Assembly (NCBI GenBank): GCA_964394665.1
Contig: CAYMYN010000027.1
Location: forward strand, 1 to 55,025
Direction: 5' to 3'
Source: CAYMYN01 sp964394665
Lineage (GTDB): Bacteria > Planctomycetota > UBA1135 > GCA-002686595
Length of the DNA: 55,025 nucleotides
Part shown: piece by piece, positions 46,253 to 55,015 of the stretch
How the letters are laid out: each line of letters starts with the position of its first letter
Numbering within the stretch: the stretch's first letter is position 1
Program-made: the position numbers and the translations under genes
Notes under the pieces: model-generated
What the model was told of the DNA's origin: nothing
Databases searched by the model: none
What the model saw: only the letters and a program-made list of their open reading frames with translations

Positions 46253-47926
46253 ATGGCACGCCCGTTCCTCGCACTCCTGCTCGTCGCCCTGGCGGGGCTC
46301 GCGCTGTGGTTCGCCCCGGGACCCGAGGCCACGTCGGAGCCGAATGGTGCCCCGACCCCCACGCCCCGCCCCCGAACCATTCAGGCGCCCGGCGCGCGCG
46401 CTGACGCGTCGCCGGCGGACGAGGGCCGCGAGCCTGCCCGATCGTCCCACCCCGCGCGCCCGATTCGGACCCTGCGAGGGATCGTGGCCGACGTCCGCGA
46501 TCAACCCCTGGGCGGAGTCGCCCTGACCCTGCTCGCCGGCCCGGCCATGGACCCCGAGCGGGCGCAGACCCTCGCGGTCGCCGGCAGCGGTCCGCGCGGG
46601 GAATTCGCATTCAGCTTCGCCCCCCCCGCCGACGCGCCCGCCCTGTTCGTGCACGCCGCGTTGCCCGGATTCGTCGAGGCGGTCGTGCCCGTCGGATCGG
46701 ACGCCGTCCTGCGGGTGCGATTGCGCGCGCGGAGCTCGGATCTGGTCCTCGTCGGTCGAGTGGTCGACGGGCAGGGCCGGCCCTTGCCGGCCTTCGAGAT
46801 CCACGAGCAGGTACGCCTGGACGGGCCCACGGGTCCGACGGTGCAGGGTCGGTGGACGCGCGTGGACCAGCCCTCGGACGGCTTCGAATTCGCCCTCGCC
46901 GCCCTGCGCCCCGAAACCCTGGATCTCCACCTGCGCGCCCCCGGGTTCCAGGACCACACCCGTTCGCTGCCACTGGACGGGGCGCGGCGCATCGAGCTGG
47001 GCGAGATCGTCCTGGCCGCCGGGTCCGCCTGCTGGGGAAAGGTGGTGGATGGGTCCGGCGCCCCCCTCGGCGGCGTGGTGCTCGAACCCAGGCTCCGCAG
47101 CGGGACGGCCCCGCGGCCCTCGCGCACGCGGGACGAGGATGGCGGATTCGCGTTCTCGATCGGCGCCGAGGAGGACCTCGATTCGATCTTCTTCCACGCG
47201 CCGGACCGGGCTCCGCGCTGGATCCATGCCGCCGAGGTCCAGGGCGCTTGGCAGGACCTCACCGTGCTCCTCGACTCGGGCGCACGTGTCACCGGCCAAG
47301 TGCGGCGGAACGGCGAGGCCCTGGCCGGCGCCCGCCTCCAGGCCTGGAGCGCCCGTCCCGACGGCGGCGACCTACCGGGGGGGGACTTCGGGACCTCGCC
47401 CTGGATCCGCACCGCGCGCGCCGACGGGGATGGGATCTACGTCTTCGAGCGGGTGCCCTCCGGACCTCTCCGCGTCGGCGTGCTCGCGGCCGATCGGCCC
47501 TCCGACCTCGTGCGCATCGAGGGCCTGGTGGTGCGCGGCGAGCCCGTCCTCCTGCTCGACGTCGACCTCGACGCCGGAGCGACCCTCACCGGAGCCGTGC
47601 GCTTGCCCGACTTCCTTCCCCCGGAGACCCTGCGCGTCGAGCTGCGTCGGCCCGCCCTCGACCCCGCCGTCTCCGGGACCTCCGGCACCGCCTTGGCCTC
47701 CGCGGCCCCGGTGGAAGGCCGCTTCCGTTTCGACGGCGTGCCCCGCGTCCGCGACCTGACCCTGCGCATCTACGTCGCCCCCCACAACTTCGTCGAGCGC
47801 CCCGTCCCCGTGGATTCGGACCCGATCGACCTGGGGACCTTCGACTTCTCGTCTCCCCGATCGCTGCTCGAGTTCAACCGTCCCGGCCAGGAGTTCTTCG
47901 CCCTGGTCCCCGCCTCCGGCCGCTAG
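46253..47926 (+). CDS. Membrane-anchored carboxypeptidase-regulatory-like protein
   Basis: 557 residues from ATG 46253 (MARPFLALLLVALAGLALWF), an N-terminal anchor or signal. After a Pro/Thr/Arg-rich linker (about 25-70) come several beta-sandwich repeats of the carboxypeptidase-regulatory-like type: LRGIVADVRDQPLGGVALTLLA, LVGRVVDGQGRPLPAFEI, CWGKVVDGSGAPLGGVVLEP, VTGQVRRNGEALAGARLQAW and LTGAVRLPDFLPPETLRVEL. No catalytic centre. It resembles the proteins at 6388 and 14596 in layout and is probably an extracellular structural or adhesion protein. Confidence 0.7.
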   Translation: MARPFLALLLVALAGLALWFAPGPEATSEPNGAPTPTPRPRTIQAPGARADASPADEGREPARSSHPARPIRTLRGIVADVRDQPLGGVALTLLAGPAMDPERAQTLAVAGSGPRGEFAFSFAPPADAPALFVHAALPGFVEAVVPVGSDAVLRVRLRARSSDLVLVGRVVDGQGRPLPAFEIHEQVRLDGPTGPTVQGRWTRVDQPSDGFEFALAALRPETLDLHLRAPGFQDHTRSLPLDGARRIELGEIVLAAGSACWGKVVDGSGAPLGGVVLEPRLRSGTAPRPSRTRDEDGGFAFSIGAEEDLDSIFFHAPDRAPRWIHAAEVQGAWQDLTVLLDSGARVTGQVRRNGEALAGARLQAWSARPDGGDLPGGDFGTSPWIRTARADGDGIYVFERVPSGPLRVGVLAADRPSDLVRIEGLVVRGEPVLLLDVDLDAGATLTGAVRLPDFLPPETLRVELRRPALDPAVSGTSGTALASAAPVEGRFRFDGVPRVRDLTLRIYVAPHNFVERPVPVDSDPIDLGTFDFSSPRSLLEFNRPGQEFFALVPASGR

Positions 47927-48076
47927 GAGGCTGTTGGGCATAGACCCTACTGCGGCGAAGCGTGCTGCGCCGGGGCCGCGGCCGATCGCTCGCCCAGGGG
48001 CCGACCCGTGGACGAGGCCCGCATTCCTGGGTGAGTCCCCACGGGAGTCCTGCGCGCTGCGCCTGTCCGCAGCGCC

Positions 48077-49870
48077 TCAGCTCCGCGGGAGGAGTTGGGC
48101 CGCGCGGGCCCGCTCGTGGCCGGCGCGTAGGGCGGCCTGGTGTGGGCCGATGCCGTCGAGGAAGGTCTCGGCGCGGGCGGGGTGCAGGCGGTGGCGGAGG
48201 GCGAGTTGGCTGCCCAGGCCGCGGGCGAAGGGTTCGGCGAGGGGCGAGGCGTGGGTCGCGTCGAGCAAGGCGAGGAGCGCTGCTTCGGTGGGGTGCCCGC
48301 CGTTGCCGAAGCGGCCCACGCCCTCGGCCAGGAGCTCGCGGCGCTGGTCGGCGGGCAGGCCCTCGAGGCGCGTCAGCGCCAGGGGCGCGTTCCAACCGCT
48401 GCCGACGACCAGCAGGCGGCCGAGCCCGATCCAGCCCGCCTCGCGATCCTGCTCGGGCAGCACCTCGGCGAGCACGCGCTCGGCGTCGGCGAAACGCGCC
48501 GCGAGATTCGGCCCGGGGTCGGAGAACACCGCGCCCACCGCGGCCACGACCAGGGACTCGCGGTCGGGTTCGTCGAAACGCAGGAGCACGCTCAGGCGCT
48601 GCGCATCGTCCCCCGAGAGGTGCTTCTCGAACTTGTCGAAGTAGGACGCATAGACGTAGCCCTTGTGCGCGCGCAGCTCGTTCCATCCGGAGCGCAGCTC
48701 GCGCGGCGTGCCCTCGCCCAGGATCTGGAGCGTGTTCCACATCCCGAGCGCGAGCAACGCGCCGCCGCCCGCCAGGGCCAGGCCCCGACCCGGCCGCGCG
48801 TGCAGACCGAAGCGTTGGCCGAGCGCGATCGCGATCACCAGCAGGGACACGATCCACAGCGGCGCCAGACGCAGCAGATAGAAGAAGTGCGGCACGCGCG
48901 GCTGCACGAAGGGGCTCAGGGCATAGACCGTGCACCACAGCAGCGCGAAGCCCGAGACGAACAGGAAGCGGCGGCGCTCCGCCTGGCGCTCGTCGCGCCG
49001 ATCGAAGCCCGTCGCCAACGCGGCGCACAGGGCCGCCAGCGGCCACACGAAGGGCCCGACGCGCGAGCCCAGGGCACTCTCCTCGCCGTAGATCGCGAGC
49101 AGGAACGAGCGCAACTGCACCGAGCTCGGCGGCCGCTCGACGCGCGTCGTGCCGTGGATGTCGAACACCGCCTCGCCGACCAGGGTCCACATCCAGACCA
49201 GCGGGATCAGGCCCAACGCCGTGCCCGCGAGGCCCGCCAGTCCGCCCAGGCCCAGGGTGCGCCCCGGATGGCGCAGGAGCAGCCACACCAGACACCAGGC
49301 GCCCACGAGCGCGGTCTGGTAGGAGAAGTAGGTCCCAAGACCCACCACCAACCCGAGCAGGGCATAGGTGCGCAGGCGCAGGTCCTTCTGGAACCCGATG
49401 CGCAGGGTCAACCAGAAGGCGAGCAGCAGGAACAGCGTCGCTTCGAAGTGGATGCCGAGGGAGAGCGAGGAGAGCTTCTGGAAGCTCGCCGGCGAGAAGA
49501 TCAGCAGCGCCGCGAACCACAGGGACGCGCTCACGCCAAACGTGCGGCGCAGGAAGGTCCAGCCCACGACGAGAATCGCCGTGAACCAGCCCAAGGCCAC
49601 GAGCTTGTGCGCCAGTAGGTTCTCGCCCACCACGGCGAAGACGAGGGCCACGAGGTGGCTCGTGACGAAGCCGCCGCCCTCGTAGTAGTGGTAGGCGAGC
49701 TGGTGGTGCGGGACGCCCAGCCCATCGAGCATGGCCTTGGCCGCGGCGCCCTTCTCGAGCTCCTCGCCGTAGAAGAAGACGTCCGCCAGCGAGAGCGCCA
49801 GGACGGCCTTCACGCACACCGCGAGGGCGACCAGGCCGAACAGGAGCAGGCGCCGCAGGCGGGGGTCCAT
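48077..49870 (-). CDS. GT-C-like multi-spanning membrane protein
   Basis: 597 residues from ATG 49870. About ten membrane segments lie in residues 8-400, followed by a roughly 190-residue soluble C-terminal domain rich in Ala/Arg/Leu. The first extracytoplasmic loop (LADVFFYGEELEKGAAAKAM) carries acidic residues, as in GT-C glycosyltransferases of the ArnT/GT39 type, with HYYEGGGFVTSHLVALVFAV following. This suggests a polyprenyl-phosphate-sugar-dependent glycosyltransferase, but the family is not certain. TAGGGT lies 9-14 bp before the ATG, which would suit a leaderless transcript. It is divergent from a TPR-bearing GT-C-like gene (92-bp gap). Confidence 0.65.
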   Translation of the reverse strand: MDPRLRRLLLFGLVALAVCVKAVLALSLADVFFYGEELEKGAAAKAMLDGLGVPHHQLAYHYYEGGGFVTSHLVALVFAVVGENLLAHKLVALGWFTAILVVGWTFLRRTFGVSASLWFAALLIFSPASFQKLSSLSLGIHFEATLFLLLAFWLTLRIGFQKDLRLRTYALLGLVVGLGTYFSYQTALVGAWCLVWLLLRHPGRTLGLGGLAGLAGTALGLIPLVWMWTLVGEAVFDIHGTTRVERPPSSVQLRSFLLAIYGEESALGSRVGPFVWPLAALCAALATGFDRRDERQAERRRFLFVSGFALLWCTVYALSPFVQPRVPHFFYLLRLAPLWIVSLLVIAIALGQRFGLHARPGRGLALAGGGALLALGMWNTLQILGEGTPRELRSGWNELRAHKGYVYASYFDKFEKHLSGDDAQRLSVLLRFDEPDRESLVVAAVGAVFSDPGPNLAARFADAERVLAEVLPEQDREAGWIGLGRLLVVGSGWNAPLALTRLEGLPADQRRELLAEGVGRFGNGGHPTEAALLALLDATHASPLAEPFARGLGSQLALRHRLHPARAETFLDGIGPHQAALRAGHERARAAQLLPRS

Positions 49871-49878
49871 CGGCGGGA

Positions 49879-49884
49879 ACCCTA
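49879..49884 (-). promoter_or_regulatory. Possible leaderless -10 element (TAGGGT)
   Basis: TAGGGT ends 8 bp before the ATG at 49870 of the membrane-protein gene. If used, transcription would begin at or near the start codon. No clear -35 box. Confidence 0.25.
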
Positions 49885-49962
49885 GCAGCTTCGCCGCTCG
49901 ACGAAAGGGATGGCCCGCGCCGCGGGGCGACGCCAGACTGGCGGCCCCGGAGCGAGCGCCGC

Positions 49963-51630
49963 GTGCGTGCCCCGATCCCCGTCCTCTTGGCCCTCGCGGC
50001 CTGGCTGCCCTCGGTCTGGATCGGGGGTCTGGCCCTCGACGACCGCGAGCTCGTCGAGGGCAACCCGCTCGTGCGCGGCGCCCTCCCCTGGACCGCGGCC
50101 TTCACGCGCGACTACTTCCACCACGTCGTCGACACCGGCGCCTGGCGGCCGCTGGCGAGCCTCTCCCTGCGCGCCGACCACGCCCTCTACGGCCTCGACC
50201 CGCGCGGCTACCACCTCACCAACGTGCTGCTGCACGCCCTGGTGACGGCCCTGGCGGCGCGCCTCGCCCTGCGGCTGGCGCCGCGCGGCGGACACGCGCC
50301 CCTGCTGGGCGTGGCGGTCTTCGCCCTGCATCCGGCGCTGGCCGACTCGGTGGCCTGGATCAGCGGGCGCACCTCGATGCTGTCAGCCCTGCCGGTGCTG
50401 GCGGGAGCGTTGCTCCTCGTGCGCGACCCGGGACGGGAGACCTCCGCGCGCCCCCTCGCCGTGGCCGCCATCGCCCTCGTCGCGACCTGCCTGGGCGCGG
50501 CGGCCAAGGAGGACGGCGCGCTGCTCGCCCTGGGCCTCTTGCCCCTCGTCGCCGCGCGCGGCGCGCGCCGGGCGGGCCCCGCGGCGCTCGTCGGCTGCGC
50601 GGCGGGCGTCGGCCTGGTGCTCCTCGCGCGCCAGCTCGCCCTGGGCCAGGCGTTGCCGAGCGCCCCCTTCCCGGCCCTCGGCTCGGCCGGGCTGGCCGAG
50701 CGCCTGGCGATCGGCGGCGCGGCCTGGATCGAAGGCGCGCGCCTGGCCGCCTGGCCCGGCGGCTATCCCCCCGTCCACGACGCGCACAGCCTGCGCGCGG
50801 CGGTGCCCCTGGCCCCGGCCCTGGCGCTGCTCCTGGGCGCGGCGCTGTTCGCCGCTCTGGCCGCCGGCCCGCTGCTCGCGCGCCGCGCCCGTCCGCTCCC
50901 GCCGGCGGCCTGCGGCGCGGCCCTCGTCGCCCTGGTGGCCGCGCCCTGGTGGCAGATCGTGCCCGCGGGAGAGGTGTTGGCGCCGCGCTTCCTGTACCTG
51001 CCCCTGCTGGTCGGCGCGCCGCTCGTCGATGCCCTGCTGCGCCGCGTCCTGCCGACCCGCGGGCGCGGGTTGCTGCTCTCCCTGGCGGCGCTGGCGGCGC
51101 TCGGCGCGTGTTGGGAGCGCGCGCGGGTCTACGCCGACCGCGGGAGCTATCGCGAGGCCCAACTGCGCCACGCGCCGGGCGACGCGCCCGCCTGGAACGA
51201 CCTCGGGATCGCGCGCGAGGAACGCGGCCAGCTCGACGGCGCCCGCGCGGCCTGGGAGCGCGCGAGCGCGCTCGATCCCGCCTACTCGAAGCCCTGGTCG
51301 AACCTCGGCCGCGTGCTGCTCGCGCAGGGCGAGCTCGACGCGGCCGAGGACGCCCTGCGACGCGCCGTGGCCCTCGGCCCGCGCAACCCCGCGGCGCACG
51401 TCAACCTGGGCAGCGTCCTGCTGCGGCTCGAGCGCGCGCGGGACGCCGAAGCCGTCTACCTGCGCGCGACGGAGCTCGCCCCCGGCCTCGCGCCCGCCTG
51501 GCGCGGAGTGGGCCTGGCGCGCCTGCGGTTCGCCGACCTGGAGGGCGCGCGCGCGGCCTTCGAGCGCGCCCTGACCCTGGATCCCGGCGACGCCACGGCG
51601 CGCCGGGCCCTCGAGGGCGCGACGCGTTGA
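49963..51630 (+). CDS. TMTC-like membrane protein with C-terminal TPR repeats
   Basis: 555 residues from GTG 49963. About nine or ten membrane helices. The first loop has the GT-C acidic motif GLALDDRELVEGNPLVRG, then RPLASLSLRADHALYGLDPRGYHLTNVLLHAL, which closely resembles the TMTC/PMT-like proteins (for example RPLTNLS...GYHLTN). Residues about 395-555 form four TPR units (DAPAWNDLGIAREERGQLDGA, KPWSNLGRVLLAQGELDAAE, AAHVNLGSVLLRLERARDAE, PAWRGVGLARLRFADLEGAR). It is probably a lipid-linked-sugar O-glycosyltransferase with TPRs for substrate contacts. Sugar and acceptor are unknown. Confidence 0.78.
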   Translation: MRAPIPVLLALAAWLPSVWIGGLALDDRELVEGNPLVRGALPWTAAFTRDYFHHVVDTGAWRPLASLSLRADHALYGLDPRGYHLTNVLLHALVTALAARLALRLAPRGGHAPLLGVAVFALHPALADSVAWISGRTSMLSALPVLAGALLLVRDPGRETSARPLAVAAIALVATCLGAAAKEDGALLALGLLPLVAARGARRAGPAALVGCAAGVGLVLLARQLALGQALPSAPFPALGSAGLAERLAIGGAAWIEGARLAAWPGGYPPVHDAHSLRAAVPLAPALALLLGAALFAALAAGPLLARRARPLPPAACGAALVALVAAPWWQIVPAGEVLAPRFLYLPLLVGAPLVDALLRRVLPTRGRGLLLSLAALAALGACWERARVYADRGSYREAQLRHAPGDAPAWNDLGIAREERGQLDGARAAWERASALDPAYSKPWSNLGRVLLAQGELDAAEDALRRAVALGPRNPAAHVNLGSVLLRLERARDAEAVYLRATELAPGLAPAWRGVGLARLRFADLEGARAAFERALTLDPGDATARRALEGATR

Positions 51631-51698
51631 CGCGCTCCGCCACGCCCGGTTCGGCGCGCCGCTTTCCCCCACCGCTCCCGACTTGGTACGAGAGGCCC

Positions 51699-52094
51699 AT
51701 GCGTCTCCCCGTTCGCCTCGCCCTGGCCCTCGCCCCCGCGCTCCCGCTGTTCGCCGCCTGCGGCCCAGGGGACTCCGCCCCGCCCCCCGACGCCGCGGGC
51801 GGGAGCACGATCTCGCCGCTCTACCAGCGCGGGAACTGCCACACCTGCCACGGTCCGGCCCTGCAGGGCACCCAGCTCGGGCCGGCCCTGGGGGACCTGA
51901 CCGAACACTGGAACCAGGCTTCGATGGTCGAGTACCTGAGCGATCCCCAGGGCGTCACCGACCGCACGCCGCGCCTGCGCGAGCGCCGCGGGCTGTACAT
52001 GATGCGCATGCCCCCCGCGAGCCAGGCGGGGCTCTCGAAGGACGACATCGCGGCCCTGGCCGCCTGGCTGCTCTCCCCCGATCGCCAGCCCTGA
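51699..52094 (+). CDS. Small c-type cytochrome, possible lipoprotein
   Basis: 131 residues from ATG 51699, GAGAGG upstream. The N-terminus is a signal peptide; PLFAACGPGDS looks like a weak lipobox. One haem-binding motif CHTCH (RGNCHTCHGPALQG) and a Met-ligand candidate in LYMMRMPPAS are present, with the usual C-terminal helix (LSKDDIAALAAWLLS). A periplasmic electron carrier of the class I type. It precedes haem biosynthesis genes on the same strand by 97 bp, a functional rather than proven operon link. Confidence 0.85.
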   Translation: MRLPVRLALALAPALPLFAACGPGDSAPPPDAAGGSTISPLYQRGNCHTCHGPALQGTQLGPALGDLTEHWNQASMVEYLSDPQGVTDRTPRLRERRGLYMMRMPPASQAGLSKDDIAALAAWLLSPDRQP

Positions 52095-52190
52095 AGCCGC
52101 CGGCGATGACACGGCGGTGACATTCGGGCCTGGCCGCCGATCGATACTCGGGGCCGGATCGGGCGCGCCGCGGGCCGCCCGCAGCGCAGC

Positions 52191-53561
52191 ATGGAACGCA
52201 TCGCCGTCGTGGGGCTCTCTTGGCGCGAGGGCGGCCCCGAGCACCTCGCGCGCCTGGCCCTCGAGCCCGAACGCGTGGCCGAGTCCCTGCCGGCCCTGGC
52301 CGCCGACCTGCGGGCGCGCGAGCTGTGTTACCTCGCGACCTGCAACCGGGTCGAGGTCGCCTTCCGCGGCGATCAGCCCGCCGCCGCGGCCCTGGCCGCC
52401 GGCGCGCGGCGGCGCGTCTTCGAAGCCCTCGTCGGCCGGCCCGCCGCGCCCGGCGAGGCCGAGCGCACCCTGCGCGCCTGGGCCGGCGAAGGCGCGGCCG
52501 AGCACCTCTTCCTGGTGGCCGCCGGCCTCGACTCGGCGCGCGTCGGCGAAGGCGAGATCGGCGGCCAACTCACGGCGGCCGTGGCGCGCTCGCGCGAGTT
52601 GGGCCTGCTCGCGGGCCGACTCTCCGAAGTCCTCGAGGAAGCTCTGCGCGTCGCGCGCCGCGTGCGCCGCCGCGCGTCCCTCGACCTCGGCCGCACGTCC
52701 TTGGCGGAGATCGCGCTGGAGGAGGTCGACGAACGCCTGGCCCTGGGCAGCGGCACGGTCGCGCTGGTGGGCGTCTCGGCCATGACCGAACGCTGCGCGC
52801 GTTCGCTCGCCGCGCGCGGCCTGCCGCTCCTGGTCGTGAACCGCGGCCGCGAACGCGCCCTCGAGTTCGCGGCGCGCCTGCCGCGCGGCACCCGCACGGC
52901 GCTGCTCGCGGACTTCGCGGCCGACCCCGAACCGCTGGCGGCGATCGTCTCGGCCACCGGTGCGCGCGAGCCGATCCTCGACGGCGCGGCCCTCGGGCGC
53001 CTGGCGCGCGCCGCGGGCGGGCCGCCGCCCCTGTGGGTCGACCTGGGCGTGCCCCCGGACGTCGACCCCGGCACCGCGCGCGCCGCGGGCCTGCGCCACG
53101 TGGGCCTGGGCGAGGTGCTCGCGCGCGCCGAGCGCACGCGCGGCGAGCGCCTCGAACGTTCGGCCGAAGCGCGGGTGTCGATCGACCGCGCCCTCGACGC
53201 CCTGCGCGCGCGGCTCGGCGGACGCACGGTCGACGCGTTGGTCGTGGCCCTGCGCGCCGACTACGCCGCGGCGGTCGAATCGGCCCTCGAGCGCGCCCTG
53301 CGGCGCGAGCTCGCGGGCCTCGACGCGCGCCAACGCGACGCCCTGCGCGAGCTCGGCGCGCGCCTCGCCGCGCGCTTCGCCCACGTCCCGACCAAAGGCC
53401 TGCGCGAGTTGGCGCGGCACCTGGGACCGGAGGCCATCGAGGCCTTCCTGGCCGGCACCGACGGCGCGTTGTTGCGCGCGGCGCGCGAAGCCGCCCGCGC
53501 GGACGGCACCTTCGCGGCCCTCGAGGCGACGCGGCGCCTGGAGCGGGAGGACGGCCCGTGA
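52191..53561 (+). CDS. hemA: Glutamyl-tRNA reductase
   Basis: 456 residues from ATG 52191. It converts glutamyl-tRNA to glutamate-1-semialdehyde, the first step of C5 haem synthesis. The catalytic Cys is C51 in LATCNRVEVAF, and DSARVGEGEIGGQLTAAV matches the family's tRNA-binding region. The Rossmann motif is degenerate (VGVSAMTERCARSL rather than GAGEMG), so cofactor contacts may differ. The C-terminal dimerisation helices include FAHVPTKGLRELARHLG. The stop overlaps the hemC start (GTGA). Confidence 0.9.
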   Translation: MERIAVVGLSWREGGPEHLARLALEPERVAESLPALAADLRARELCYLATCNRVEVAFRGDQPAAAALAAGARRRVFEALVGRPAAPGEAERTLRAWAGEGAAEHLFLVAAGLDSARVGEGEIGGQLTAAVARSRELGLLAGRLSEVLEEALRVARRVRRRASLDLGRTSLAEIALEEVDERLALGSGTVALVGVSAMTERCARSLAARGLPLLVVNRGRERALEFAARLPRGTRTALLADFAADPEPLAAIVSATGAREPILDGAALGRLARAAGGPPPLWVDLGVPPDVDPGTARAAGLRHVGLGEVLARAERTRGERLERSAEARVSIDRALDALRARLGGRTVDALVVALRADYAAAVESALERALRRELAGLDARQRDALRELGARLAARFAHVPTKGLRELARHLGPEAIEAFLAGTDGALLRAAREAARADGTFAALEATRRLEREDGP

Positions 53562-55015
53562 ACGGCGACGATCGGCGCCCCCTGCGCCTGGGAACGCGCG
53601 CTTCGGACCTGGCTCTGACCCAGGCGCGCTGGGTCGCGGCGCGGCTGCTCGAATCGGGCCAGGCGAGCGAGCTCGTGCCCATCGAGACCCGCGGCGACCG
53701 CGACCGCACCAGCCGCTTCGAGGCCATCGGCGCTTTCGGGATCTTCGCGCGCGAGCTGCAGCGTGCCCTGCTCGAGGGCGAGATCGACCTCGCCGTGCAC
53801 AGCCACAAGGACCTGCCCACCGACGGCCCGCCGGGGCTCGTGCTGGCCGCGGTGCCCCAACGCGTCGACCCGCGCGACGTGCTCTTCGCGCGGCCCGCGG
53901 CCCTCGATGCGGCGCGCGGGGCGTTGCCCCTGCGGGAGGGCGCGCGCGTCGGCACCGCCTCGGCGCGCCGCGCGGCGCTGCTGCGAAGACTGCGCCCCGA
54001 CCTCGAGGCCGTGCACCTGCGCGGCAACGTGCCCACGCGCCTCTCGAAGCTCGTCGCCGGCGAGGCCGACGCGATCCTGCTCGCCGCGGCGGGCGTCGCG
54101 CGCCTCGAGGCCGAAGCGTCCAGGGGCGCCGTCGCGCCGTTGCCGCTGGCGGGGCTCCTGCGCTTCGAGCTCGATCCCGACCTCTTCGTGCCGGCCCCGG
54201 CCCAGGGCGCCCTGGCCCTCGAGGCGCGCGCCGACGACGAACGCGCGCGGCGCGCCGCGGCGGCCCTCGACGACGGCCGGGCGCGGCGCGCGGTCGAGGT
54301 CGAGCGGGCGCTGCTGGCGCGCCTCGAGGGCGGCTGCCAGCTCTCGCTGGGCGCGCTGTGCCGCGCCCTCGAGGGCCAGCCGTTCGAGCTCGTCGCGGCC
54401 CTCGAGCACGGGGGCATCCTGCGCCGGGCGCGGGTGCGCGGGGACGATCCCGCGGAGCTGGCCGAACGCGCGCGGGCGATCCTCGTGGGCGACGCGCCGC
54501 CGCGGACCCTCGAGGGTCGGCGCGTGTTGCTGGCGCGCTCGAGCGAGGACAACGAACGCTGGGGCGCGCGGCTCGAGGAGCGCGGCGCGCGCGTGACCGC
54601 GATCGAGTGCCTGCGCCCGCGGACCCTGGCCGAGGCCGGCCCGGCCCTCGAGCGGGCCCTGGCCGGGGCGCGCGCGCTGGCGCTCACCTCGCGCCGCGCG
54701 GTCGAGGCGTTGCGGGAGCTGATCGGAGCTGTGCCCGCCGGGCTGTTGATCGCCGCGGTCGGGCCGGGCACCGAACGCGCGGCGCGCGCGCACCTGGGTC
54801 GCTGCGACCTGGTGGCGCCGGGGGGCACGGGCGCCTCGTTGGGCGAAGCGCTCGCCCGCAGCGGCGTCGGCCCGGTGGTCGTCGCCGGCGCCGTCGGCGG
54901 CCGGCGGGACGTGGAGGCGGCCCTCGAGGGCGCCGGCCTCGAGGCCCGGCGCGTCGAGGTGTACGGCGACGCCCTGCCGCCACCGCCCCCCGGGGCAGGA
55001 GGCTGTTGCCGGTGA
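53558..55015 (+). CDS. hemC: Porphobilinogen deaminase fused to truncated uroporphyrinogen-III synthase
   Basis: 485 residues from GTG 53558. The HemC part (about 1-310) has LGTRASDLALTQA, the catalytic D85 in HSHKDLPT, VGTASARRAALL, and the dipyrromethane Cys C260 in EGGCQLSLGA. Residues about 318-485 match the first two thirds of HemD (LEGRRVLLARSSEDNERWGARL, ALTSRRAVEALRELI, IAAVGPGTERAARAHLG, VVVAGAVGGRRDVEAALEGAGLEARRVEVYG). They end with PPPPPGAGGCCR before TGA 55013-55015, about 80 residues short of normal HemD. The frame could be broken at the C/G run at 54985-54995, or the fusion may really end here. Polymerises porphobilinogen to hydroxymethylbilane and, if the HemD part works, closes it to uroporphyrinogen III. 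Confidence 0.88.
   Translation: MNGDDRRPLRLGTRASDLALTQARWVAARLLESGQASELVPIETRGDRDRTSRFEAIGAFGIFARELQRALLEGEIDLAVHSHKDLPTDGPPGLVLAAVPQRVDPRDVLFARPAALDAARGALPLREGARVGTASARRAALLRRLRPDLEAVHLRGNVPTRLSKLVAGEADAILLAAAGVARLEAEASRGAVAPLPLAGLLRFELDPDLFVPAPAQGALALEARADDERARRAAAALDDGRARRAVEVERALLARLEGGCQLSLGALCRALEGQPFELVAALEHGGILRRARVRGDDPAELAERARAILVGDAPPRTLEGRRVLLARSSEDNERWGARLEERGARVTAIECLRPRTLAEAGPALERALAGARALALTSRRAVEALRELIGAVPAGLLIAAVGPGTERAARAHLGRCDLVAPGGTGASLGEALARSGVGPVVVAGAVGGRRDVEAALEGAGLEARRVEVYGDALPPPPPGAGGCCR

Noticed and set aside
47926..55004. AGGAGGCTGTTG occurring at 47926 and again at 54998 as a dispersed repeat
   Set aside because: Only 12 bp match, one copy is at a stop codon and the other contains a likely Shine-Dalgarno; flanks do not match.
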